In this document: positions 42,232 through 53,528 of the stretch, piece by piece | Position numbering within the stretch: position 1 is the first letter of the stretch | How the letters are laid out: each line of letters starts with the position of its first letter | From: Xestospongia muta | Taxonomy: Eukaryota; Porifera; Demospongiae; Haplosclerida; Petrosiidae | Assembly (NCBI GenBank): GCA_963693285.1 | Contig: OY848930.1 | Location: forward strand, 2,356,001 to 2,420,000 | DNA: 64,000 nucleotides | Direction of reading: 5' to 3' | The notes under the pieces: generated by a model | Told to the model about the DNA's origin: nothing | Seen by the model: the letters and a program-made list of their open reading frames with translations, nothing else | Database searches by the model: none | Made by a program: the position numbers and the translations under genes

Positions 42232-45200
42232 ATATATTTAAGACAGATAAACTTACTAAACTCTTTAGATCAGCTTATTTAAGCAGTTTTTAAAATTAAT
42301 TTCTAATCTTTTTTTACTTTCAAATAGCTCTAAACTCTTTATTCTAGAGTTTTAACCTATTCAGACTACTTTATTAGTATATTTAAGACAGATAAACTTA
42401 CTAAACTCTTTATATCAGCTTATTTAACCAGGTTTCACAGTTAATTTCTAATCTTTTTTAACTTTCAAAAAGCTCTAAACTCTTTATTTTAGAGTTTTAA
42501 CCTATTTAGACTACTTTATTAATATATTTAAGACAGATAATCTTACTAAACTCTTTAGATCAGCTTATTTAACCAGTTTTCACTGTTAATTTCTAATCTT
42601 TTTGAACTTTCAAAAAGCTCTATACTCTTTATTTTAGAGTTTTAACCTATTTAGACTACATTATTAGTATATTTAAGACAGACAAACTTACTAAACTCTT
42701 TAAATCAGCTTATTTAACCAGTTTTCACAGTTAATTTCTAATCTTTTTTAACTTTCAAAAAGCTCTAAACTCTTTATTTTAGGGTTTAACCTATTTAGAC
42801 TACTTTATTAATATATTTAAGACAGATAAACTAACTAAACTCTTTAGATCAGCTTATTTAACAAGCTTTCACACTTAATTTCTAATCTTTTTGAACTTTC
42901 AAAAAGGTCTATACTCTTTATTTTAGAGTTTTAACCTATTTAGACTACTTTATTAGTATATTTAAGACAGACAAAATACTAAACTCTTTAAATCAGCTTA
43001 TTTAACCAGTTGTCACAGTTAATTTCTATTCTTTTTTAACTTTCAAAAAGCTCTAAACTCTTTCTTTTAGAGTTTTAACCTATTTAGACTACTTTATCAG
43101 TAAATTTAAGACAGATAAACTTACTAAACTCTTTATGATCACCTTATTTAACCTTTTTTCACAGTTAATTTCTAATCTTTTTTAACTTTCAAAAGCTCTA
43201 AACACCTTATTTTAGAGTTTTAATCTACTTAGAGTACTTTATTAGTATATTTAAGACAGATAAACTTACTAAACTCTTTAGTTCAGCTTATTTAACCTTT
43301 TTTCATAGTTAATTTCTAATCTTTTTTAACTTTCAAAAAGCTCTAAACTCTTTATTTTAGAGTTTTAACCTATTTAGACTACTTTATTAGCAAATTTAAG
43401 ACAGATAGACCTTGTAAACTCTTTAGATCAGCTTATTTAACCTGTTTTCACTGTTAATTTTTACGCTTTTTTAAGTTTCAAAAAGCTGTTAACTCTTAAT
43501 TTTAGAGTTTTAACCTATTTAGATTACTTCATTAGTATATTTTAGACAGATAAACTTATTAAACTCTTTGGATCAGCTTATTTAACCTTTTTCATAGTTA
43601 ATTTCTAATATTTTTTAACTCTTTAAAAGGTCTAAAATTTTTATTTTAGAGTTTTAACCTATTTAGACTACTTTATTAGTATATTTAAGACAGATAAACT
43701 TACTAAACTCTTTATATCAGCTTATTTAACCAGGTTTCACAGTTAATTTCTAATCTTTTTTAACTTTCAAAAAGCTCTAAACTCTTTATTTTAGAGTTTT
43801 AACCTATTTAGACTACTTTATTAATATATTTAAGACAGATAATCTTACTAAACTCTTTAGATAAGCTTATTTAACCAGTTTTCACTGTTAATTTCTAATC
43901 TTTTTGAACTTTCAAAAAGCTCTATACTCTTTATTTTAGAGTTTTAACCTATTTAGACTACATTATTAGTATATTTAAGACAGACAAACTTACTAAACTC
44001 TTTAAATCAGCTTATTTAACCAGTTTCCACAGTTAATTTCTAATCTTTTTTAACTTTCAAAAAGCTCTAAACTCTTTATTTTAGGGTTTAACCTATTTAG
44101 ACTACTTTATTAATATATTTAAGACAGATAAACTAACTAAACTCTTTAGATCAGCTTATTTAACCAGCTTTCACACTTAATTTCTAATCTTTTTGAACTT
44201 TCAAAAAGGTCTATACTCTTTATTTTAGAGTTTTAACCTATTTAGACTACTTTATTAGTATATTTAAGACAGACAAAATACTAAACTCTTTAAATCAGCT
44301 TATTTAACCAGTTGTCACAGTTAATTTCTATTCTTTTTTAACTTTCAAAAAGCTCTAAACTCTTTCTTTTAGAGTTTTAACCTATTTAGACTACTTTATT
44401 AGTATATTTTAGACAGATAAACTTACTAAACTCTTTATGATCACCTTATTTAACCTTTTTTCACAGTTAATTTCTAATCTTTTTTAACTTTCAAAAGCTC
44501 TAAACACCTTATTTTAGAGTTTTAATCTACTTAGAGTACTTTATTAGTATATTTAAGACAGATAAACTTACTAAACTCTTTAGTTCAGCTTATTTAACCT
44601 TTTTTCATAGTTAATTTCTAATCTTTTTTAACTTTCAAAAAGCTCTAAACTCTTTATTTTAGAGTTTTAACCTATTTAGACTACTTTATTAGCAAATTTA
44701 AGACAGATAGACCTTGTAAACTCTTTAGATCAGCTTATTTAACCTGTTTTCACTGTTAATTTTTACGCTTTTTTAAGTTTCAAAAAGCTGTTAACTCTTA
44801 ATTTTAGAGTTTTAACCTATTTAGATTACTTCATTAGTATATTTTAGACAGATAAACTTATTAAACTCTTTGGATCAGCTTATTTAACCTTTTTCATAGT
44901 TAATTTCTAATATTTTTTAACTCTTTAAAAGGTCTAAAATTTTTATTTTAGAGTTTTAACCTATTTAGACTACTTTATTAGTATATTTAAGAGAAGTAAA
45001 CTTACTAAACTATTTAGATCAGCTTATTTAACTAGATTTCACAGTTAATTTCTAATTTTTTTTAACTTTCAAAAAGCTCTAAACTCTTTATTTTAGATTT
45101 TTAACCTATTTAGACAACTTTATTAGTATATTTAAGAGAGGTAAACTTACTAAACTCTTTAGATCAGTTTATTTAACCAGTTGCACAGTTAATTTCTAAA

Positions 45201-46052
45201 ATTTTTTAACTTTCAAAAAGCTCTAAACGCGTTATTTTAGAGTTTTAACCTATTTAGACTACTTTATTAGTATATTTAAGACAGATAAACTTACTAAACT
45301 CTTTAGATCAGCTTATTTAACCAGTTTTCACTGTTAATTTCTAATATTTTTAACTTTCAAAAAGCTCTAAACACTTTATTTAGAGATTTAACCGATTTTG
45401 ACTACTTTATTAGTATATTTAAGACAGATAAACTTATTAACTCTTTAGATCAGCTTATTTAACCAGTTTTCACAGTTAATTTCTAATCTTTTTTAACTTT
45501 CAAAAAGCTCTAAACTCTTTATTTTAGAGTTTTAACCTATTTAGACTACTTTATTAGTATATTTAAGACAAATAAACTTACTAAACTCTTCACATCAGCT
45601 TATTTAAACAGGTTTCACAGTTAATTTCTAATCTTTTTTAACTTTCAAAAACCTTTGAACTCTTTATTTTAGAGTTTTAGGCTATTTAGACTACTTTAAT
45701 AGTATATTTAAGACAGATAAACTTACTAAACTCTTTAGATCAGCTTATTTAACCAGTTTTCACAGTTAATTTCTAATCTTTTTTTAACTTTCAAAAAGCT
45801 CTGAACTCTTTATTTTAGAGTTTTAGCCTATTTAGACTACTTTATTAGTATATTTAAGACAGATAAACTTACTACACTCTTTAGATCATCTTATTTAACC
45901 AATTTTCACACTTAATTTTTAAACCTTTTTAAGTTTGAAAAAGCTCTAAACACTTTATTTTAGAGTTTTAAACTATTTAGACTACTTTATTGAAATATTT
46001 AAGACAAATAAACTTACTAAACTCTTTAGAGGAGCTTATTTAACCATTTTTC
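42232..46052 (-). repeat. 145-bp satellite, reverse block 2
   Basis: The switch is at about 42,231, at AAATTAATATATTTAAGACAG. It contains a nine-monomer higher-order repeat in two copies, then ordinary monomers to about 46,052. Confidence 0.95.
42372..44975 (-). repeat. ~1,302-bp higher-order repeat, two units
   Basis: TATATCAGCTTATTTAACCAGG at 42,411 recurs at 43,713. GCAAATTTAAGACAGATAG at 43,390 recurs at 44,692. Both offsets are 1,302 bp, nine monomers. The copies differ only at scattered bases. Confidence 0.85.
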
Positions 46053-47182
46053 AGTTTAGTGCGTTTATCCATCTTAAATATACTAATAAAGTAGTCTAAA
46101 TAGATTAAAACTCTAAAATAAAGATTTTAGAGCTTTTTGAAAGTTAAAAAAGATTAGAAATTAACAGAGAAAAGTGGTTAAATAAGCTGATTTAAAGAGT
46201 TTAGTAAGATTATCTGTCTTAAAGATACCAATAAAGTAGTCTAAATAGGTTAAAACTCTAAAATAAAAATTTTAGAGCTTTGAAAGAGTTAAAAAAGATT
46301 AAAAATTAAATGTGAAAAAAGGTTAAATAAGCAGATCTAAAGAGTTTAGTAAGTTTATCTCTCTTAAATATACCAATAAAGTAGTCTAAATAGGTTGAAA
46401 CTCTAAAATAAAGAGTTCAGAGCTTTTTGAAAGTTAAAAAAGATTAGAAATTAACTGTGAAAACTGGTTAAATAAGCTGATCTAAAGAGTTTAGTAAGTT
46501 TATCTGTCTTAAATATACTAATAAAGTAGTCTAAATAGGTTAAAACTCTAAAAGAAAGAGTTTAGAGCTTTTTGAAAGTTAAAAAAGATTAAAAATTAAC
46601 AGAGAAATCTGGTCTAAAGAGTTTAATCAGTTTATCTGTGTTAAATATACTATTAAAGTAGTATAAATAGTTTAAAACTCTAAAATAAAGAGTTTAGAGC
46701 TTTCTCAAAGTTAAAAAAGATTAGAAATTAACTGTGAAAACTGGTTAAATAAGTTGATCTAAAGAGTTTAGTAAGTTTATCTGTCTTAAATATACTAATA
46801 AAGTAGTCTAAATAGGTTAAAACTCTAAAATAAAGAGTTTAGAGCTTTTTGAAAGTTAAAAAAGATTAGAAATTAACAGAGAAAACTGGTTAAATAAGCT
46901 GATCTAAAGAGTTTAATCAGTTTATTTGTCTTAAATGTACTAATATAGTAGTCTAAATAGGTTAAAACTCTAAAATAAAGAGTTCAGAGCTTTTTGAAAG
47001 TTAAAAAAGATTAGAAATTAACAGTTAAAACTGGTTAAATAAGCTGATCTAAAGATTTTAATAAGTTTATCTCTTTTAAATATACTAATAAAGTAGTCTA
47101 AATAGGTGAAAACTCTAAAATAAAGATTTAGAGATTTTAGAAAGTTATAAAAGATTAGAAATTAACTGTGAAAACTGGTTAA
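46053..47182 (+). repeat. 145-bp satellite, forward block 3
   Basis: The switch is near 46,053 (AACCATTTTTCAGTTTAGTGCG). It ends at GAAAACTGGTTAA, 47,170-47,182, where island 1 begins right after the TTAA. Confidence 0.95.
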
Positions 47183-49132
47183 CCCTTTAAGGGGTTTAGC
47201 AAATTAAGTGTAATCACGCCCGTGGCCGGCTCCTTTTTCAATAATGCTTCATCAACAATACCAACGCTTTAAAAGCTTACTATAGCAACTACCTGATGCT
47301 AACAGTTAAGTAATTGCTATGAGAGGGTAGGTAGGTTGTTGGTGTTACCATAACAACAAGAAATCCAATACAATGCAAGCTCAGCTCAGTAGTATACTAC
47401 GACAAAGAAGCACTTACTGTTTGAAGCAATTTTCGAAGCAGTAGAACTCGACTGATTATATCTATGAACATACAGTTGATCTCTTCGTTGTATGGGGAGT
47501 CTGTTGATACTTCGTTCTAAGCCATACGATGTAAACTAAGTGTACAACGAAGGTTTTCTTGGACACACCTCACACCGTCACACCCAGTCAATTATTTGGG
47601 TGGAGTTGCACTTTCAATCGGGGAAGAAGCTCCTCGACTGTGGTAAGTGTTTGTTTCTTGTAATAATATTACGTTTCTACCTGCTGTTTCTTCACTGATA
47701 GTATTATAAACTTGAACTGAATCTTCGTATCTTCCTTTTGGATGATTTATGACCAGGTGAGTACAGTATAGACAAGTACCGCTACACACACTAACGCTCA
47801 TACATAGACGCACACACAGAACGGTAGAGAAGCTTATGCGTGCACCAGCACACACACTCACGTTCATACGCACACACAGACGAGTACCGAAGCATGTGTG
47901 CATAGACAAAACACAGGGTCAGGCAAAGTGAGGCTATACATTGTAGTTATTTGCTGGTGTATGTATAATGTAAGTGTGTTACTGTATGAGTTTGTGTGGT
48001 ATACTTTATAGTGATCGCCTTCTATTGACCTCTGTATGTTTCCTATTTCCCATTATCACCTTAGCAATAATGTATCGCATGAAATAGGAAATTGCATATT
48101 ACACTAATGCTCTTCCTACTTCATTATGATTAAGATGGAAATAGACACACAGAGATCAACAATAGACAACAATATGTACATACAATGGTACATGATAAAA
48201 GCAATGTAGATTATTGAATAGCATTTCATGGTTGATCGCTCATACTTGTCTCTCAGCTGTACTGTGTAGACAAAGTGCATGACGAGGGCTTTTATGGGCA
48301 CACCTTTCAGTCAGACTCAGTCAATTTATTAGAGTGGAGTAGCAGTTATCTATCGAAGAAGAAAAGCCTGTAGCACTAGTAAATTTTACTTTCCCCAATA
48401 ATATCGTTTTACCTCTTGTATTTTTCTTCTTAACATTCTTCACTATGTGTTATGGAAATCATGATCAAATTGGACCATCGTAAGACCATTTGGAACGATT
48501 GATGACCAGGTATATACATAATTATTATTACACATGCTTACATAAAATCTAGATACAATTATTGATGTATATGACCGTGAGTTTTGGTATTCCTAATGTA
48601 ACCTGGTATGCTAATCTTTAATCTTTTGGTAGAGTCATGTCATATAACATGACATGAAATGTAATGAGTATTAGAATTGTTTCACTTATTTTATTTTGTT
48701 TTCTATTAGACTTTTGAAGTAATCAAGAGGAGACAGGAAGTTTTGAGAGTACCATAAGCAAGGGATAGAGTGTCGTATGGAGGAGAATTGTAACAATCAA
48801 GGATGATTAGATCAAGGTATGTTGACTGTGAATGAGTAATAATACTATAATACAATATACATATATATATATACATGTAGAAACAATCAAACAAGCTATA
48901 ACCGACTTCAGTCTTTTGAATAGTCAAGTTTAGTATGGTATATTTCAAAACAATGATGTAAATGTAGTGGTGTTTCGCAGATTTTGCACCTAACTTGTGT
49001 TTGGGATTTTATTCCCCTAACCCCACATACTTCACATTGAAGCCTCCAATTCTATTGTGTAGTTTTGGGGATTTTCTCAGAAAAGGGTCTCTCTGTAAGC
49101 CGTAATGGTAGCTCACTATTCGGTGCACCTTG
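47183..49132. mobile_element. Island 1: unidentified insert with a piggyBac-type end
   Basis: The left edge is TTAA (47,179-47,182) followed by CCCTTTAAGGGG, matching the CCCTTT start and TTAA target of piggyBac elements. No transposase similarity was found inside. The insert is less AT-rich than the satellite. It contains two related halves (about 47,480-47,760 and 48,225-48,515), each with a GACACACC/GGCACACC and CAGTCAATT pair, a CGAAGAAG/GGGAAGAAG stretch and GATGACCAG before a GT donor. It also has a CA-rich stretch (47,780-47,910), an 11-bp stem (48,039-48,049 with 48,081-48,091) and a short TA run near 48,860. An exon-like block 48,710-48,816 has splice-like edges but stops in all frames. 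The right end (GGTGCACCTTG) has no clear terminal repeat. It is probably a non-autonomous or internally replaced piggyBac relative. Confidence 0.5.
47480..48515 (+). repeat. Diverged internal duplication inside island 1
   Basis: First half about 47,480-47,760, second half about 48,225-48,515. Shared landmarks in order: GTTGATC, GTACAACGAAGG / TGCATGACGAGGG, CACACC, CAGTCAATT, GTGGAGT, GAAGAAG, TAATAATAT / CAATAATAT, TGATGACCAG / TTATGACCAG, each followed by GT (47,757 and 48,510). The halves are old. The shared donor-like end suggests that they were duplicated 5' exons, possibly untranslated. Confidence 0.45.
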
Positions 49133-51140
49133 TCTATTTCTAATCTTTTTTAACTTTGAAAAAGCTCTAAACTCTTTATCTTAGAGTTTTAACCTATTTA
49201 GACTACTTTATTAGTATATTTAAGACAGATAAACTTACTAAACTCTTTAGATCAGCTTATTTAACCAGTTTTCACAGTTAATTTCTAATCTTTTTTAACT
49301 TTCAAAAAGCTCTAAACACTTTATGTTAGAGTTTTAATCTATTTAGACTACTTTATTAGTATATTTAAGACAGATAAACTTACTAAACTCTTTAGATCAG
49401 CTTATTTAACCTTTTTTCAAAGTTAATTTCTAATTTTTTTAAGTCTTTAAAAGCTCTAAACTCTTTATTTTAGAGTTTTAACCTATTTTGACTATTTTAT
49501 TAGTATATTTAAGACAGATAAACTTACTAAACTCTTTAGATCAGCTTATTTAACCAGTTTTCACAGTTAATTTCTAATCTTTTTTAACTTTCAAAAAGCT
49601 CTAAACTGTTTATTTTAGAGTTTTAACCTATTTAGACTACTTTAATAGTATAATTAAGACAGATAAACTTACTAAACTCTTTAGATCAGCTTATTTAACC
49701 AGATTTCACAGTTAATTTCTAATCTTTTCAGCTTTCAAAAAGCTCTAAACTCTCCATTAAAGTTTAAACAATTTAGACTACTTTATCAGTATTTTTAAGA
49801 CAGATAAACTTACTAAACTCTTTAGATCAGCTTATTTAACCAGTTTTCACAGTTAATTTCTAATCTTTTTTAACTTTTAAAAAGCTCTAAACTCTTCATC
49901 TTAGAGTTTTAACCTATTTAGACTACTTTATTAGTGTATTTAAGACAGATAAACTTACTAAACTCTTTAGATCAGCTTATTTAACCTTTTTTCATAGTTA
50001 ATTTCTAATTTTTTTAAGTCTTTAAAAGCTCTAAAATCTTTATTTTAGAGTTTTAACATATTTAGACTACTTTATTAGTATATTTAAGACAGATAAACTT
50101 ACTAAACTCTTTAGATCAGCTTATTTAACCTCATTTCCAGTTAATTTCTAATCTTTTTTAACTTTCAAAAAGTTCTAAACTCTTTATTTTAGAGTTTTAA
50201 CCTATTTAGACTACTTTATTAGTATATTTAAGACAGATAAACTTAGTATACTCTTTAGATTAGCTTATTTAACCAGTTTTGACAGTTAATTTCTAATCTT
50301 TTTTAACTTTCTAAAAGCTCTAAACTCTTTATTTTAGAGTTTTAACCTATTTAGACTACTTTATTAGAATATTTAAGACAGATAAACGTATTGAACTCTT
50401 TAGATAAGCTTATTTAACCACTTTTCACAGTCAATTTCTAATATTTTTATCTCTCTAAAAGCTCTAAAAATTTTTATATTGGAGTTTTAACCTATTTAGA
50501 ATACTTTATTAGTATTTTTAAGAGAGATAAACATACTAAACCATTTAGATCAGCTTATTTAACCAGGTTTGACAGTTAATTTCTAATTTTCTTTAACTTT
50601 CAAAAAGCTCTAAATTCTTTATTTTAGAGTTTTAACCTATTTAGATTACTTTATTAGTATATTTTAGACAGATAAATTTACTAAACTCTTTAGATCAGCT
50701 TATTTAACCAGTTTTCACAGTTAATTTCTAATCTTTTTTATCTTTCATAAAGCTCTAAACTCTTTATTTTAGATTTTTTACCTATTTAAACCACTTTATT
50801 AGTATATTTAAGACAGATAAACTTACTAAACTCTTTAGATCAGCTTATTTAACCAGTTTTCATAGTTAATTTCTAATCTTTTTTAACTTTCAAAAAGCTC
50901 TAAACTCTTTATTTTAGAGTTTTAACCTATTTAGACTACTTTATTAGTATATTTAAGACAGATAAACTGATTAAACTCTTTAGATCAGCTTATTTAACCA
51001 GTTTTCTCTGTAATTTCTAATCTTTTTTAACTTTTAAAAAGCTCTAAACTCTTTATTTTAGAGTTTTAACCTTTTAGACTACTTTATTAGTATATTTAAG
51101 ACAGATAAACTTACTAAACTCTTTAGATCAGCTTATTTAA
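49133..51140 (-). repeat. 145-bp satellite, reverse block 3
   Basis: Begins TCTATTTCTAATC right after island 1 and ends GATCAGCTTATTTAA at the piggyBac end. Orientation is opposite to the satellite on the outer side of both islands. The monomers are of the same young type (TTTACTAAACTCTTTAGATCA, CACAGTTAATTTC) as blocks 2 and 3. Confidence 0.95.
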
Positions 51141-51198
51141 CCCTTTCGTGGGTGTGAATGCAATTTTGCATTATTGAAATTATTATCGCGATGCGCGC

Positions 51199-51216
51199 GG
51201 ATGCAAATTTGCATCC
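51199..51216. promoter_or_regulatory. 18-bp perfect palindrome near piggyBac 5' end
   Basis: GGATGCAAATTTGCATCC is its own reverse complement and contains two overlapping ATGCAAAT octamers. It lies about 58 bp inside the end and 15 bp before the TATA-like box. It may be a transposase-binding repeat or a promoter element for a POU-type factor; the sequence alone does not decide. Confidence 0.5.
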
Positions 51217-51325
51217 ACCTGTTGGAGACGTATATATTTTTTGTAAAAAGCGAGCGCTGGTTTATTGTTAGCAGTTGCAAGTTAGTTTTGAACTTGAAGG
51301 TAGTAGAAGTTAGGAAAAAAAGCTC

Positions 51326-51923
51326 ATGGCAGGTTATAATAGACACTTATCGTCGGACCCAAACTTTCTACTTGAGTATATGGAGAATATGAGTGATAGT
51401 GACTCGGACTCAGACTTCGATAGGTATGTTGACAACCCTGAACTCGACTCTGAAGAAGAGGAATGCTCTACCAGTTCTTTTCAGAACTACCCCTCTCATC
51501 TCTCTGGACTTGCAACGTCTTGTCCTCCAGCCCTTCCTCCTTCCATGTCTGCAAGTCTTACTCCTACTCATACTCATTCTACTGTACTCGCGTCCTCCGT
51601 TCTTTCAACAGCATTCAACATTCCTACTGTTGCTCCTTCTAATTCACTTGCTCCTGCTGTTTTTCCTTCAACTGTACTCGCTCCTAGTGCTACTGTAACA
51701 GTCTCTCAGCCAACAACTCTCCTTCCTACTGTTCCTCCCTCAACTCTACCTGTCTCTCAGTCTTTGACACACTCTCCTGCTTTCAGTGTCTCTCAGGTTC
51801 CAACAATGACTACTGTTTCTCAGGTTTCAACTGTCACTCCTATCTCTCAGCTCTGGCCAACTGTTGTTTCTCATAGCCCACTTACTATTCAACCCCCAGA
51901 TGCTTGTTCAACACACAGACAAG
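51326..51923 (+). pseudogene. piggyBac transposase exon 1 (acidic, then S/T/P-rich)
   Basis: About 199 codons. The ATG at 51,326 is the first in frame; a second at 51,380 (MENMSDSD) fits known piggyBac N-termini equally well. Residues about 22-32 are alternating Ser/Asp, then an EEEE run and a long low-complexity Pro/Ser/Thr/Val region with repeated SQ-TV units (VSQVPTMTTVSQVSTVTPISQ is cut here to its pattern VSQ..T.TVSQ). It ends in CAA-G at the donor GTATTA, 51,924. Confidence 0.8.
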
Positions 51924-53528
51924 GTATTACAATACTTTTTTTTCTCAAGATTGTTATACATATTTGTATTATACAAATTTTACTAAAACAAAGATGTACA
52001 GTGTACCATTATCTTCTTTGATAGTTCATCCATTCACATCTACACCTGGTGTTACTAATCCATCTTTGTCAACACCAATTGAATTTTTCAACCAATTCTT
52101 TACAGAAGAAGTAAAAGATTTAATTTATGAAGAAACAATAAGATATGGTGAACAACAGATATCTGAGACTGAGACGTACCTTGACCAACATCAGCATGCC
52201 CGAGGGAATGATTGGAGGAGGAGACCAATGGAGAGAAACGAAGTCAATCCCCTTTTAGCCATAATCATAACCATGGGTGTCATAGGATATCCCACATTGA
52301 GTTATGGTAAAAATATAAAAAAATACTTGATGTTAATCATATTATAACTACATACACATACCATAGATCATATTGGAGTACAAAATGGCCATTCTATAAT
52401 GAAACCTTTTCTCTAATAATGTCTGGCCGAAGATTTGAACTACTGATGAAATATTTACATCTTAATGACAGCCAGACACAACCAGGAAGAGATGACAGCA
52501 ATTATGACAAACTATATTAAATTAGACCATTTCTAAATATGATAACAAATAGTTTCAAGACAGTTTTCACCCCTTACCAAAATATCTCAGTCGATGAATC
52601 AATAATTGGTTTTAAGGGACGGCTGAGTTGGGTACAATACATGCCAAAAAAACCCACAAAATGGGGTATCAAATTATGTGTTGCAAGTGACTCAGTGACA
52701 GGATATGTATGGAACTTCCATTTGTACACAGGTTAAATTTATTTTTTGTAGAAGTAACATGTATGTACATGTACTTTTGTATTTTATTATTAGGTAAGGA
52801 ACGCAATGCTGCACCTGAAAAAGGGTTGGCTCACAATGTTGTCATGTCATTATTGACAGATTTAAATAACAAGGGTTACCATGTGTACGTAGATAATTAT
52901 TATACATCGCCTGCACTATTCGTCGATCTAATGGACAATGGCTTTGAAGGTTGTGGCACTGTCAGGAATGATAGAAGAGGCCTATCAGAAAAATTTAAAT
53001 CTATAAAAATTATTAAAAGGTAATTACAAAAATCAGAACCAACATTTGTTTCATTTTATTACTCCAAAGGAGAGACATATAGTGAAACCATTTGTGACAA
53101 TAAAATCATGTGTCTCAAATGGATGGATAAAAGGCCAATTGCAATGCTCTCCACCATCCATTCTAATGAGATGACCACTAAACGTAGAAGGACAAGGAGT
53201 AAAAACAGTGGAATGGAGGACATAAATAAACCTGTGGTAGTGGATGAGTACAATAAGTACATGGGAGGGGTGGATCATAGTGATCAAATGGTCCTCTCGT
53301 ATGGATATGCACACAGGTAAACAATGTTACATGTACATGAATGATAATAAGTATGTACAAAACACAGGACACAAAAATGGTGGAAAAGGGTGTTTTTTCA
53401 TCTACTTGACTTGTCAATAGTGAATGCCAGTATCCTCTATAATCAAGTGTCTTCGAAGCAAATGAGCCACCTAGAATTCAGACTTGCTGTAGTGAAGTCA
53501 TTGCTTGAAGATCACAAGCCACAAACAA
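51326..53528 (+). pseudogene. piggyBac transposase, multi-exon, C-terminally truncated
   Basis: DDE transposase of the piggyBac (PGBD) family, which cuts and pastes DNA at TTAA. Proposed exons: 51,326-51,923, 52,025-52,306, 52,367-52,731, 52,794-53,316 and 53,368-53,528. The introns are 101, 60, 62 and 51 nt, all GT...AG; phases agree for introns 1, 3 and 4. The N-terminus is acidic (MSDSDSDSDFD), then Ser/Thr/Pro-rich, as usual. The core follows: VNPLLAIIITMGVIGYP, YWSTKWPFYNETFSLIMSG, SVDESIIGFKGR (first catalytic Asp), VYVDNYYTSPALF (second Asp), YNKYMGGVDHSDQM (third Asp) and TQKWWKRVFFHLLD (conserved Trp). Damage: the intron 2 junction is one base out of frame, with stops at 52,518-52,520 and 53,021-53,023. 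The C-terminal Cys-rich domain is missing after SLLEDHKPQ. Inactive but recent. Confidence 0.9.

Larger units (their letters stand above)
51141..53528 (+). mobile_element. Island 2: piggyBac element, 5' end present, 3' end missing
   Basis: TTAA (51,137-51,140) then CCCTTTCGTGGGTG, a piggyBac-type terminal repeat at its canonical target. Inside the end are a near-palindrome ATGCAATTTTGCAT at 51,158-51,171 and an exact 18-bp palindrome GGATGCAAATTTGCATCC at 51,199-51,216, likely subterminal binding sites. A TATATATTTT box is at 51,231-51,240, about 95 bp before the transposase start. The element stops at 53,528 inside the transposase gene; there is no 3' terminal repeat. A TTAA (53,529-53,532) and forward satellite follow. 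Confidence 0.85.

Noticed and set aside
47592..47909. 105-codon minus-strand frame rich in Cys and Val
   Set aside because: Most of it is the translated CA/GT-rich stretch; it is not the Cys-rich domain of a piggyBac transposase, for which I checked because island 1 has a piggyBac-type end.
48710..48816. Exon-like block with TTCTATTAG acceptor and GTATGT donor in island 1
   Set aside because: All three frames contain stops; at best it would be untranslated.
49081..49132. GAAAAGGGTC near 49,080 as the second terminal repeat of island 1
   Set aside because: It is not followed by TTAA, and about 45 bp of further non-satellite sequence follows before the satellite resumes.
53051..53417. Three overlapping minus-strand frames
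   Set aside because: Antisense to the last exons of the piggyBac transposase.
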